Positions 1 through 8,371 of a stretch of DNA of 64,000 nucleotides are shown here, piece after piece (position 1 is the first letter of the stretch; every line of letters starts with the position of its first letter). The stretch is from Levilactobacillus yonginensis (GTDB lineage: Bacteria; Bacillota; Bacilli; Lactobacillales; Lactobacillaceae). A program made the position numbers and the translations under genes. Location: positions 1,364,001 to 1,428,000 of the forward strand of contig NZ_OZ061549.1 in the NCBI RefSeq assembly GCF_964065165.1, in the 5' to 3' direction. The notes below the pieces were generated by a model, which saw nothing but the letters and a program-made list of their open reading frames with translations, was not told where the DNA came from and ran no database searches.

Positions 1-374
1 AAGGCAATATTTAGCCACTTTGCCTGCTTATTAATGTTCGTGACCCCATCCTGATTATTGTCAAAGGCAATCACGATGAAGGGATGATTATCTCCCTGAC
101 GAATCGATCCCGTGTAAGTAACGCGACCATTCGTTTCCACCTGAACCTTCAAAACACTATGACGTACCTTGGTTTCTTTACGTAATTCCTTAATCAATGC
201 ATCAAACCGATTCTGACTAGCACTAGACCCTGGTACCATAATGGTCGGATTCAGTGCCGTTTTATATTGAGTACGATAGTGCGTCGTTCGTTGCCGCATC
301 CAAGCTGTGCTGGGGACAAAGACGGCCAGAATTACTAGAACACCCAATACCCAATGCCACCATTTATGCCCCAT
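1..374 (-). CDS. DUF915-like cell-surface alpha/beta hydrolase, N-terminal part (cut by window edge)
   Basis: Not closed in the window: the frame opens with ATG at 374 and runs off position 1. It begins MGHKWWHWVLGVLVILAVF, a single hydrophobic anchor at about residues 6-20, then a short polar stretch and 'TIMVPGSSASQNRFD', which resembles the first strand and oxyanion region of the DUF915 alpha/beta hydrolases of lactobacilli. The later part 'FIVIAFDNNQDGV' also fits. It overlaps the end of the PTS gene by 11 nt, so the two are probably translated together. The catalytic Ser, Asp and His lie outside the window or are not identifiable, so the enzyme class rests on the N-terminal match only. 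Confidence 0.6.
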   Translation of the reverse strand, partial: MGHKWWHWVLGVLVILAVFVPSTAWMRQRTTHYRTQYKTALNPTIMVPGSSASQNRFDALIKELRKETKVRHSVLKVQVETNGRVTYTGSIRQGDNHPFIVIAFDNNQDGVTNINKQAKWLNIA

Positions 375-1677
375 GGTTCGCACCCCCTTGGCCGTTTAAT
401 AAGCGAACAAATGGCAAATAGACCAGCACAGAAATGCTCAAACATACCAAGCTTAAGGCCAACGCCCGCCAATCACCACCGGTCCCCACGAAGGCAATTA
501 GGGGCCCCGGCGTCGTACTTGGCACCGGATAGACAATCGGCGGTACCAGTTTGAGCGTAATTGCCGCCCAAGCCACCCCAACGTTAACTGCTGGGGCCAC
601 AATAAATGGAATCAACAACACGGGATTATAAAGTAACGGCAATCCTAGCAGCGTTGGTTCATTCAAATTCACTAAATTAGGTAGAAAGGTCTGGTTGGCG
701 ATTCGCCGATAACTGACTTGTTTGGACCCGATCCAAATAGCAATCAGTAGCGCCAGCGTCATCCCCGCGCCCCCAAAGTTGGCGTAAGCGTCGCCCAAAG
801 TATGGAGCGTTACTGGATTAGGCGCCCCCCACCCGGAACCGTGCTGGACCGCATAGGCTAAATTTTGAAGTGACGTCACCGCACTGTTACCGGCCAAAGA
901 GACCGGTCCAATCAAACCGAACCACCACAACAGGTTGTTTAAGACCGTCACGCCCAGAATGACGAACCCCCGATGCCCCGGATTAGCCACCAGTTCGCTC
1001 AGACCCTGATAAACCAAGCCGTTTAATCCACCAGCAGTTAACCAACTCAAACCATAACCAATGCCAATGGTGACAATCAACACCACGGTCAACGGCCAGG
1101 CAACCCGACCAGTCCACGACAGTTGGTAGCGCGGGTGCTTTAATTGCCAGCGCGTTAACCACTGCATGAGGTGCGTGGCAAACCAACCCACACACAGCCC
1201 GACCACGATACCTAAGAAGATTCCTTGTGGTCCCAGGTTGGGCTCCATGAATTTAGACATGCCCTCACCGGTACTGCGATTGATCTGTTCTAACGCGTCA
1301 TAGTTCACATTTAACGTTAAGAAAGCTAGCGCACTCATGACGCCAATAGCCTGGCCATCACCACGATAAGTCTTGGCCAAATAGCGACCGGTAGTGAAGG
1401 CAATAATCACAGCCACTACGCCGTTGATCACGGTACTGGCAACCTGAATTAGTTGTTGCCACAAATCCAGTCCGGGCAACCAGTCACCCACATGATAGAT
1501 TTGAAAAAAGAACCCGTTACTGGCTAGAAAGCTCTGACCAATAACGTCGATCAACGTCATGACTAAGACAAACGGATAAGCGATACGTAAGGCTTCTCTA
1601 ATTGCGCGAGCCGCCCGCCATCGACTCACCCGTTGATTGAACCGCCACAATCTCCTTAAAGGTCGCCACTGTTCCAT
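364..1677 (-). CDS. PTS sugar transporter EIIC, lactose/cellobiose family
   Basis: Membrane-spanning EIIC of a phosphotransferase system that imports a sugar, most likely a beta-glucoside such as cellobiose. About 437 residues with eight to ten hydrophobic segments. The motif 'NEPTLLGLPLLYNPV' near residue 350 corresponds to the NEP-x-G-x-P-x-x-NP substrate-site loop of CelB-type EIIC proteins. I chose the ATG at 1677 (MEQWRPL) because GGAGAGG lies 7 nt upstream; an in-frame start 18 nt earlier lacks this. No EIIA or EIIB gene is next to it, so it must use partners encoded elsewhere. The substrate is an inference from family resemblance. Confidence 0.8.
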   Translation of the reverse strand: MEQWRPLRRLWRFNQRVSRWRAARAIREALRIAYPFVLVMTLIDVIGQSFLASNGFFFQIYHVGDWLPGLDLWQQLIQVASTVINGVVAVIIAFTTGRYLAKTYRGDGQAIGVMSALAFLTLNVNYDALEQINRSTGEGMSKFMEPNLGPQGIFLGIVVGLCVGWFATHLMQWLTRWQLKHPRYQLSWTGRVAWPLTVVLIVTIGIGYGLSWLTAGGLNGLVYQGLSELVANPGHRGFVILGVTVLNNLLWWFGLIGPVSLAGNSAVTSLQNLAYAVQHGSGWGAPNPVTLHTLGDAYANFGGAGMTLALLIAIWIGSKQVSYRRIANQTFLPNLVNLNEPTLLGLPLLYNPVLLIPFIVAPAVNVGVAWAAITLKLVPPIVYPVPSTTPGPLIAFVGTGGDWRALALSLVCLSISVLVYLPFVRLLNGQGGANHGA

Positions 1678-1888
1678 GGTGCCACCTCTCCCCAACTACA
1701 CATATTTATCACTATTATACGAGTTTCCCAGGCAAGATTAGCCCTGACGTCTTATAAATTATTCTTTAGATTGGTCAACTAGTCGATGGGCTACCTCCCC
1801 CATTAGTCACGAAAAGTGCCTATAAATACCCGTTCTCCCGGCGTATACTAAAGGCGTGTCAAAATACATAGTAATTGGAGATGGAGTC

Positions 1889-2374
1889 ATGCAACTCAGA
1901 CAGCGCCTACTAATCGCCACCCTGTTGGCCCTTGGCTTACTCATCGGCCCAGGATCATCGGTGACCGCCCACGCCAAATACAAGGGACATTCACAAACCC
2001 CAACGGAATTACGGGGAACGTGGTACCAATATCAGGGTCATCATAAATGGACAAAAATTAAAATCACAAAGTACAAAGTGATACATAACGGCAAAACGTT
2101 ATATTCTAAGAAGAAAAAGGGTTCACAACGACTCTATGTTAAAAAATACAAGAAAGGTAATGGTGGTGTCAACTATTGCTTAAATGGTAAATTTAAGTAT
2201 GGCTACCAGACCATGGGAAACTTTTGGCTGTCTAAGAAAAAAGTTCACGGTAAGCGAATTATGAAGTCTTATTACAACATGGGGTACTTCCAGGCTTATA
2301 CCCGTGCTAAACTTGCTCACAACTACTCCTATCAATATGATGGGGCCGACTATATGAATAAAATTGGCCGCTAG
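1889..2374 (+). CDS. Small secreted basic protein, unknown function
   Basis: About 161 residues. A typical signal peptide (MQLRQRLLIATLLALGLL, cleavage near 'AHA-KYKG') is followed by a lysine- and tyrosine-rich mature part with no cysteine motif or catalytic signature that I recognise. The repeated K/Y-rich strands ('TKIKITKYKVIHNGKTLYSK') resemble small beta-rich secreted proteins of lactobacilli. The ATG at 1889 was chosen over the GTG at 1856 because a GGAG box lies 6 nt upstream and translation then begins directly with the signal peptide. It stands alone and ends in a strong terminator shared with the convergent toxin gene. Confidence 0.75.
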   Translation: MQLRQRLLIATLLALGLLIGPGSSVTAHAKYKGHSQTPTELRGTWYQYQGHHKWTKIKITKYKVIHNGKTLYSKKKKGSQRLYVKKYKKGNGGVNYCLNGKFKYGYQTMGNFWLSKKKVHGKRIMKSYYNMGYFQAYTRAKLAHNYSYQYDGADYMNKIGR

Positions 2375-2377
2375 CCT

Positions 2378-2421
2378 AAAAAATACCTCACCAACGCAAA
2401 GAAGTTGGTGAGGTATTTTTT
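2378..2421. terminator. Bidirectional rho-independent terminator
   Basis: An 18-bp perfect stem (AAAAAATACCTCACCAAC and its complement) with an 8-nt loop. The A-run on one side and T-run on the other let it stop both the secreted-protein gene on the plus strand and the toxin-antitoxin operon on the minus strand. Confidence 0.92.
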
Positions 2422-2441
2422 AGTTCTAGACATTGAATCTC

Positions 2442-2699
2442 CTACGCCGCGTGATCTCGGCAGGAAAGCACGATAACCGTTTGCCCTTCGACACGGTAAA
2501 TTATGCGTTGACGTGCATCGATTCGTCGTGTCCAGCATCCCCCAAAGACGCCGTGCAGGGCTTCCGGTTGTCCCGGTCCCTTAGTCGGGTTCTCCATGAT
2601 AGCAGTCAGTAAGTCGTTGACTCGTAGTAATAAGCCCAAATCAGCCCGTTGCAAGGCTAAATAATCGGACCACGCATTCGTGGTGAACAAACTATTCAT
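2442..2699 (-). CDS. yoeB: Txe/YoeB family toxin
   Basis: 85 residues, the usual size for YoeB-type RelE-fold mRNA interferases, which cut mRNA in the ribosomal A site. The family pattern is visible: 'QPEALHG' carries the Glu expected to act as base, 'CWTRRID' and 'QRIIYRV' carry the arginines, and 'SCRDHAA' the C-terminal His. Typical YoeB ends in His-Tyr; here the Tyr position is Ala, and the usual Tyr of 'GYWSRR' is Cys. The gene overlaps the antitoxin by 8 nt, the normal order antitoxin-toxin. Family assignment is secure; whether it is fully active is uncertain because of the missing Tyr. Confidence 0.88.
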   Translation of the reverse strand: MNSLFTTNAWSDYLALQRADLGLLLRVNDLLTAIMENPTKGPGQPEALHGVFGGCWTRRIDARQRIIYRVEGQTVIVLSCRDHAA

Positions 2700-2970
2700 C
2701 CTGTTCAGCCACCTCCTGCTCAGTCAGTAAGGTGTGTGTTGCCACCTTACCGGCGTTGACCTGAATCAAAGATTCTTGCAACCAGGCCAGATTTTCCGGC
2801 TTATTCAGGACGTAACGACTCTCCAACAGATTGTTATACTCCTCAACCGAAATCAAGACCGCGTTACGCTTATTTTTACGCGTGATAATAATGGCTTCGT
2901 AGTCGTCTGTCACTTGGTCCACGAACCGTTTCATTTCCTTACGAAAACGTGCAAAAGTTGTTGCGTTCAC
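2692..2970 (-). CDS. yefM: YefM/Phd family antitoxin
   Basis: 92 residues. The N-terminal half 'FARFRKEMKRFVDQV...YEAIIITRKNKRNAVLISVEEYNNLLES' is the Phd/YefM DNA-binding fold with the typical 'NAVLIS-EEY-LLE' ending. The acidic C-terminal tail should wrap the toxin. The start is GTG at 2970, supported by GGAGGAG about 7 nt upstream. The operon normally represses itself, but I saw no clear TGTACA-type operator upstream, so regulation cannot be read from the sequence here. Confidence 0.9.
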   Translation of the reverse strand: MNATTFARFRKEMKRFVDQVTDDYEAIIITRKNKRNAVLISVEEYNNLLESRYVLNKPENLAWLQESLIQVNAGKVATHTLLTEQEVAEQDE

Positions 2971-3425
2971 TTAAGCTCCTCCTCTAGTCAAACCCCTACC
3001 AGATACCTGTTCTTCGGTGCCAGGCCATACTTTCGATCACAGCGAATTGCGTGAGTATCAGCCAAATTGAACGTGACCCTTGGTGATACATCTTTGGTTT
3101 CTTCAAGTCCGTTTCTTCCCCCCACAAAAGAGATTAGACCCAGCATAGCGTAATTTTAGTAAATAGGCAACAATAAATACAGTGCTATCTATATTATTGG
3201 ATTTATGACAGCCGTTTCATCACCAACTTAACGGTATCAAAAAGGCCGTGAATGCCAACGAGTTCACGGTCAATTTATTTTTTTATGGTTTTCTGACCAC
3301 TACACCAATCCCTTAAAGAAAATGCAGATTAACCGCAACGGGCGCAAAGTAGCCATGTTTAACCTTACTATGTGTGTAAACCGTGGCCGCATATCCCACG
3401 TCCTGAACAACTGTCGCCAACCCAC
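2971..3425. other. Intergenic region with one terminator-like hairpin
   Basis: Holds the promoter area of the toxin-antitoxin operon and, at 3244-3285, a 9-bp stem (GGCCGTGAA with its complement) followed on the plus strand by a run of T. A TATATT box near 3190 could start a short plus-strand RNA ending there. No coding frame of note. Confidence 0.4.
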
Positions 3426-3480
3426 CAAAAAAGCGTTGCTGGCAGCCCGCCATCCAGTGGCCACTTACTAGCAACGCCTC
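3426..3480 (-). terminator. Terminator of the secreted-protein gene
   Basis: On the minus strand GCGTTGCT pairs with AGCAACGC around a branched loop containing a second small stem (AGTGGCCACT), followed by TTTTTT. It lies just behind the gene at 3490-4581. Confidence 0.8.
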
Positions 3481-3489
3481 TTTAAATTG

Positions 3490-4581
3490 CTACCAATTCA
3501 ATGAATTACCAGCCAAAATCTCCGGTTGATGGTTACTCATCAGGTAAGCCTGACCATCGCTCCCAAAAGTCAATCCCTCAAACTCACGGTGAGAAGCGAA
3601 ACCGGTCCACTTAACATCCCCACTGTTAAGATGCTCGATCTTTTTAGCTGGTAAACTGGCAATGGAGTCATCCGCCACCAGATAGAGCCGCCCGTTGTCC
3701 GGATTGTACGCCATACTCTGAACACAGGTCCCAGGACCGTGCGCCAAAATCTGCTTCGTCAGCCGGAAGCTAACGTGATTCCGATGAACGTTCCCTTGGT
3801 AAATATAAACTTCATTCACACGTGGTCGCGTCCAAAAGTAGGCGTGGCCTGCCTGATCAAACGCCAACACGTGACCACCAGGAACCGCAAAGTGCTTCGC
3901 TTTCAACCGAAATTGAATCCGGTGGATCGGCTGCAAGGACGTTGCACTAATTTGTTGTAAGACCCCATACTGACTCATGTTGACGCGTGGAGCAGATTCT
4001 CGATCACACCACATATAGAACTGGTGGTTGTGCCAGTCGTAAGCTAATGATTGACCGTGACCCGTCGTAAAGGCTGGCCCCACCTTGATGGCCGAACGAA
4101 TCATCATTTCTTGCGCCGACTGCGCCGCAGCATTGGTGTACACCATCTGTAACTGCCGCGGTGTTGCCTTCAGATCAGCCAAGGTCTGTAAATTAAACCG
4201 AACGATTCGGCCCCGATTATGCCAAGCCGTCGGACAGTAAACAACATAGAGGTAATGCCCCACGACCGCCGAGCTCTGAGGGTCGCCCCAGGCCTGATGT
4301 TGATACCCTGGGATTGGCAATAAATATTTCGTTTTAAACGTCACCGCACTGCCCCGATTACTGGCAATGGTGTTCACACCTTGTGGGTGGGCTGCGTTAG
4401 CATAACTACTTGGAACGGGTACGTAATGCACCTGGCGATCATTCAGCGTGGTCATTCGCTTAGACGTGACTAAGGCCGCCGAGGTTTGTTTAACCATCGT
4501 ATCCGCATGTGCTGGCACCGTCGCTGTCAGGCCAAGGCCTAGACTAAGGATTAGTGCCCCAACTAAATGAATTGTTCTCAT
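3490..4581 (-). CDS. Secreted protein of unknown function, paralogue 1
   Basis: 363 residues with a signal peptide (MRTIHLVGALILSLGLGL, cleavage after 'AHA'). No family is recognised with certainty. Repeating short motifs of the type 'GHGQSLAYDWHNHQFYMW', 'GGHVLAFDQAGHAYFW', 'VQSMAYNPDNGRLYLV' and 'FEGLTFGSDGQAYLMS' occur at roughly 40-60 residue spacing, which suggests beta-propeller blades. The next gene upstream is a close paralogue with the same blocks in the same order. RBS GAGGG precedes the ATG. Probably an extracellular or wall-associated beta-propeller protein; function not inferred. Confidence 0.75.
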   Translation of the reverse strand: MRTIHLVGALILSLGLGLTATVPAHADTMVKQTSAALVTSKRMTTLNDRQVHYVPVPSSYANAAHPQGVNTIASNRGSAVTFKTKYLLPIPGYQHQAWGDPQSSAVVGHYLYVVYCPTAWHNRGRIVRFNLQTLADLKATPRQLQMVYTNAAAQSAQEMMIRSAIKVGPAFTTGHGQSLAYDWHNHQFYMWCDRESAPRVNMSQYGVLQQISATSLQPIHRIQFRLKAKHFAVPGGHVLAFDQAGHAYFWTRPRVNEVYIYQGNVHRNHVSFRLTKQILAHGPGTCVQSMAYNPDNGRLYLVADDSIASLPAKKIEHLNSGDVKWTGFASHREFEGLTFGSDGQAYLMSNHQPEILAGNSLNW

Positions 4582-4666
4582 AATCCCTCATCCCCCAATC
4601 TTTTGCGCAAGTATAAAACCTGTGCTGAAGAGTGGCGGACTTCAGAACTTTTTTAACGATTTAAAC

Positions 4667-5755
4667 TTACCAACTGGTGCGGTTACTAGTCAGAACCTCA
4701 GGATTATGGTTACTCAAGAGGTAAGCTCGTCCGTTCCGCGCAAAGGCTAAGCCTTCCAGTTCACGGCGGGGCGAGAACTTGTTCCATTTAACGTTGTGTT
4801 TCGTCAGATGGCCATTCCCATTCAACTTTTTGGCTGGCAGGTTGGCAATCGACCCATCAGATACGAGGTAGAGCTTGCCCGTGTGCGGGTTGTACCCCAT
4901 ACTCTGCACCCGTGTACCGGGACCGTGTGATAAGACTTGGTGCGTCAGGCGGAAATGAACCTTATTTCGCGAGATTCGACCCTTATAAATATAAACGCGA
5001 TACGTGGATGGTCGAGACCAAAAGTAGGCGTTCCCATACTTATCAAACGTCAGAACATGACCACCAGGTACAGAGAACTTGTGACTCCGCAAGCGGAACC
5101 GAATCTTGTGTAGCACCTTCATTTTACTGGTACTGATTTCACTAATGTATCCGTACTGATTGACGGGTTGGCGGGGGGCCGATTCCTTGTCACACCACAT
5201 ATATAAGTGATGGTTATGCCAATTATACGCCAAAGATTGGCCGTGACCGGTGGTGAAGACGGGGCCCACTTTAATGGCCTTCCGAATAGCGCGTTCTTTC
5301 TTAGTGTGAGAAGAATAGGCTTTTTGCACCTGACGTGGCGTGGCCCGCAAGCCATCTAACTTCGTCATGTCATACCGAACGATTCGGCCCTTGTTCTTCC
5401 AAGCCGTTGGGCAGTAAACGACGTACAAATAACGTCCACTGGTGGCGATACTTTGGGGATTACCCCAGGCCTGATGCTTGTAACCCGGATATGGCAAAAG
5501 ATATTTCGTATTAAATTTAACGGAAGACCCCTTGATACTCTTAATTAAGTTACTACTATGTAAATGCCTAGCGTGGGTATACTTACGAGGAACCCCCGTA
5601 TAGTGCACGGCGCTGTCATTGATACTCCGTAGACGACCAACGCTTAAAGCCGAAGACCGCTGATGGACAATTTTATATGCATGAGCTGGTACGCTGGGGG
5701 TCAGGCTAACTCCCAGTCCAACCAGTAGCACCAACCAAATATGTCTAAACTTCAT
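4667..5755 (-). CDS. Secreted protein of unknown function, paralogue 2
   Basis: 362 residues, signal peptide MKFRHIWLVLLVGLGVSL with cleavage near 'AHA-YKI'. It matches paralogue 1 along its whole length (for example 'KYLLPYPGYKHQAWGNPQS', 'GHGQSLAYNWHNHHLYMW', 'GPGTRVQSMGYNPHTGKLYL'), so the two arose by tandem duplication. The mature part is richer in Lys, Arg and His than its partner. AAAGGA precedes the ATG. The 85-nt gap to the downstream paralogue holds no clear terminator, so co-transcription is possible. Function unknown. Confidence 0.75.
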   Translation of the reverse strand: MKFRHIWLVLLVGLGVSLTPSVPAHAYKIVHQRSSALSVGRLRSINDSAVHYTGVPRKYTHARHLHSSNLIKSIKGSSVKFNTKYLLPYPGYKHQAWGNPQSIATSGRYLYVVYCPTAWKNKGRIVRYDMTKLDGLRATPRQVQKAYSSHTKKERAIRKAIKVGPVFTTGHGQSLAYNWHNHHLYMWCDKESAPRQPVNQYGYISEISTSKMKVLHKIRFRLRSHKFSVPGGHVLTFDKYGNAYFWSRPSTYRVYIYKGRISRNKVHFRLTHQVLSHGPGTRVQSMGYNPHTGKLYLVSDGSIANLPAKKLNGNGHLTKHNVKWNKFSPRRELEGLAFARNGRAYLLSNHNPEVLTSNRTSW

Positions 5756-6057
5756 AGATGCGTTCCTTTCTTCCTAATAACTTGTTATCGAAATTATTCA
5801 ACATATAAAGTGTATCGCATAAGATTCAGGCCATCAATTGAAATATTAATTTTTTAATAAGCAGGATAGCGGTCCCAATTAGGCTGTCATTACTTTAACG
5901 GGCGGTCAACCTCAATAACTGTTTAATTAATTACATTGAAAAAATTGTAGAAACTAGCGTACCCGGCCGACGATAATCCGGTCACTCAACCAGCTGCCAT
6001 AGCATGTTGTGATTCAGTAATACCCGTCAATTTGAGGGCAGATAACGGTAGGCACGA
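5756..6057. other. Intergenic region, nothing clear
   Basis: AT-rich stretch between the paralogue start and the luxS terminator. It must hold the promoter of the secreted-protein genes on the minus strand; I see no further structure. Confidence 0.4.
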
Positions 6058-6098
6058 ACAAAAAAAGCCCCATCAGGTCATTAGACCAAACGGAGCTT
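6058..6098 (-). terminator. luxS terminator
   Basis: On the minus strand a 15-bp stem with some G-U pairs (AAGCTCCGTTTGGTC against GACCTGATGGGGCTT, TAAT loop) is followed by seven T. Confidence 0.9.
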
Positions 6099-6117
6099 CA
6101 ACTTAAGTTTAAATTCG

Positions 6118-6591
6118 TTAAATAACTTCGCGTTTGAATGGATCCTTAGAGATTCCCTTGTCGAGAATATCCTTGCACCATTCTTGAGCAGAAAACAGAC
6201 TGTGGTCGCGGTAGTTCCCGCAACTGTATTTGTCAGTCCCTTGAACGTCCTTCCATTCCGTATCAAAAGCAATCCGGTGAAGGGCAGCCTTCAGGGCCTT
6301 AGCAACTTCTTCAGTGGACTGTTCACCCCAAGTAATCAGATGGAAGCCGGTCCGGCAACCAAACGGCGAACAGTCAATAACGCCAGCCATTTCGTCACGG
6401 AGGTACCCCGCTAAGAGGTGTTCAATCGTATGTAACCCAGCTGTTGGAATTGCGTTTTGGTTTGGTTGAACCAATCGTAAATCAAAGTTAGAGATAACGT
6501 CGCCTTTGTTCCCGGTCTCACGAGTAATCAACCGAACGTAAGGTGCTTTAACAGCTGTGTGATCCAAAGTGAAACTTTCGACTTTTGCCAT
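6118..6591 (-). CDS. luxS: S-ribosylhomocysteine lyase LuxS
   Basis: 157 residues, full length. It splits S-ribosylhomocysteine into homocysteine and the AI-2 precursor DPD in the activated methyl cycle. The zinc motif HTIEH (His54 and His58), the catalytic Cys in 'FGCRTGFH' (Cys79) and the third zinc ligand in 'YSCGNYRDH' are all present. It is a single-gene unit with its own terminator; no pfs gene is beside it. A structured repeat element begins about 75 nt upstream of the start. Assignment is certain. Confidence 0.98.
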   Translation of the reverse strand: MAKVESFTLDHTAVKAPYVRLITRETGNKGDVISNFDLRLVQPNQNAIPTAGLHTIEHLLAGYLRDEMAGVIDCSPFGCRTGFHLITWGEQSTEEVAKALKAALHRIAFDTEWKDVQGTDKYSCGNYRDHSLFSAQEWCKDILDKGISKDPFKREVI

Positions 6592-6664
6592 TATGTGCCA
6601 ACTCCCTTTTAATTTATCTGTACTTTGCTTGCAACTTGGTTAGGCCTTTGGTTGTCGCCTTACC

Positions 6665-6801
6665 GGACGAACCTGTAGGTGCTGGAACGCCATGGGCACG
6701 GTTTTGAGCCAAAGAGCGGTCTCAAAAGCCGGCCCTTCTCTAACCTGAGAAAACCACTCAGCTAAGAGAAATTTCATGGCTGAGCACCTACAGGTTCGTC
6801 C
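6665..6801 (+). repeat. Structured intergenic repeat, copy A (class I)
   Basis: Closed by a 19-bp perfect stem (6665-6683 with 6783-6801). Inside lie a second stem GCCATG/CATGGC, a hairpin TTTTGAG/CTCAAAA with tip CC-AAAGAGC-GG-T, and a hairpin TTCTC-TAACC-TGAG with loop AAAACCA, CTCA-GCTAA-GAGAA. Same plan as the copies at 6871-7001 and 26137-26273. It lies between luxS and the LCP gene. Confidence 0.85.
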
Positions 6802-6870
6802 TCACGGCTTAGTTTGATAATGCCATCAATACACTCTAATACGTGATGAGCGGCATGCATCAGCCGAGAG

Positions 6871-7001
6871 GGCGGGAAAAATAGGCTCAGCCGTGGCACT
6901 GTCTTAACACGGTGACTTTCCGTGGTTAGGCAGAACCGAGTTTCGAGACCGCTTTTTGGCTCGAAATCGTGTTCACAGCGTTCCAGCCTATTTTTCACGC
7001 C
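6871..7001 (-). repeat. Structured intergenic repeat, copy B (class I)
   Basis: Inverted relative to copy A. Closing stem 6871-6887 with 6985-7001, 16 of 17 paired. Read on the minus strand it has the second stem GCTGTG/CACGGC, the hairpin TTTCGAG/CTCGAAA with tip CC-AAAAAGC-GG-T, and a hairpin with TAACC, loop AAAGTCA and GTTAA. The primary sequence differs strongly from copy A but every helix is kept. Confidence 0.82.
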
Positions 7002-7227
7002 CGGCAAGGCGCAAAACCAACCACTTAACAAATTGCAAAGACACGTACGTCCTTACTGTAACCAAATTATTAAGAAATTGCCATCATTTTCTCCGAACGT
7101 TAGGTTTCCTTTCCGAACAGATGACAGATCTGCTAAGAAACCGTAAAAACCAATGGCTCTCACCGCCATTCTAGCTAAGGGTGGGTATACTAGATTGCGG
7201 ATTAAGAGAGTAAGGGGAGGAATCATC

Positions 7228-8223
7228 ATGCAAAATACACCATTACCACCACGACGAGAAAGTTTTGCTCCTCGTCGCCATCATTTACGCCACTGGCTCA
7301 TCGCTCTGTGCAGTCTACTGGCGATTGGCGGTGGCGTCTACGGCTGGCATGCTTGGCACGCGGCCCAGCAGACCTTTTCTGCCACTTATCATGCCGTTGG
7401 CAAGCCCAGTGACACCACCATCACCAGCGGTAAGCCGTTTGCTGTGCTACTCCTAGGAACCGACACGGGTGCGCTTGGGCGTCACGACGTTGGCCGCACG
7501 GATACCATGATTATTGCTACCATCAATCCCCAAAAACAGACCGCTAAATTAACGAGCATCCCTCGTGACACGCTAGTCAACATCTGGGGAAGCCAACAGG
7601 ACGAGGAAAAAATTAACGCAGCCTACCCCCTTTATGGTGCCCAAACCACCATCAAAACGGTAGAGCATCTGGTAAACGTCCCCATCCCCTATTACGTACT
7701 TCTCAACATGGGGGGCCTTAAGAAAATGATCAATGCCGTGGGTGGCGTTACGGTCGACCCACTACTGACTTTTCACTACCAACAGGCTAACGTAGCCAAG
7801 GGCGTCAAGATTCATTTGAACGGCACTAGCGCCTTGGCCTACTCACGGATGCGTGACCAAGATCCATTAGGTGACTACGGCCGGCAAGCCCGGCAACGCC
7901 AAATTATCAAGGCACTCGTCCTAAAGGAAGCTAGCATCGGGTCTTTGCCACGGTATCAATCCGTCCTGGACTCCCTGACTAACAACCTCCAGACCAACTT
8001 AACCTTCCAAGACCTCGTCTGGTTACGCGCCAAGGATGGCCACACCAGCCGCCACATTCAATCACAAACGCTGCAAGGGCAACCAGCGACCATCAACGGT
8101 ATCGACTACCAAATCGCTCCCCAGTCTGAGATTGACAAGGTCTCTACCAGCCTACGTCAGGCCTTGAATCTATCAAGTAATGCTGGCTTTCAAACGGACG
8201 CGTTGGATCCCGTTGGTTTTTAA
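7228..8223 (+). CDS. LytR-CpsA-Psr (LCP) family cell-wall ligase
   Basis: About 331 residues. LCP proteins move teichoic acid or polysaccharide from the lipid carrier onto peptidoglycan outside the membrane. One N-terminal membrane segment (near residues 22-40) is followed by the LCP core 'LLLGTDTGALGRHDVGRTDTMIIATINPQ' and 'KLTSIPRDTLV', which carry the conserved Asp and Arg residues that bind the pyrophosphate head, and 'GLKKMINAVGGVTV' and 'RQRQIIKAL'. The ATG at 7228 was chosen for its GGGGAGG box 7 nt upstream; the in-frame ATG at 7153 lacks one. A TATACT box at about 7186 may be its -10. Single gene with its own terminator. Confidence 0.93.
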   Translation: MQNTPLPPRRESFAPRRHHLRHWLIALCSLLAIGGGVYGWHAWHAAQQTFSATYHAVGKPSDTTITSGKPFAVLLLGTDTGALGRHDVGRTDTMIIATINPQKQTAKLTSIPRDTLVNIWGSQQDEEKINAAYPLYGAQTTIKTVEHLVNVPIPYYVLLNMGGLKKMINAVGGVTVDPLLTFHYQQANVAKGVKIHLNGTSALAYSRMRDQDPLGDYGRQARQRQIIKALVLKEASIGSLPRYQSVLDSLTNNLQTNLTFQDLVWLRAKDGHTSRHIQSQTLQGQPATINGIDYQIAPQSEIDKVSTSLRQALNLSSNAGFQTDALDPVGF

Positions 8224-8306
8224 AGCAAAAGCTTAGAATCGGAGGTGATCAAGTAGTGCTAGTTGCCTTCTACTCCACGTTTCAGCAATCTAAATTTAGA
8301 GTCAGT

Positions 8307-8339
8307 AAAAGGACCTGGAAGAAATCCCAGGTCCTTTTT
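8307..8339. terminator. Bidirectional terminator
   Basis: AAAAGGACCTGG pairs with CCAGGTCCTTTT across a 7-nt loop, followed by T-runs on both strands. Serves the LCP gene and the convergent membrane-protein gene. Confidence 0.92.
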
Positions 8340-8371
8340 GCGTCGTTAACTTAAATCACACTATTTGCCGA

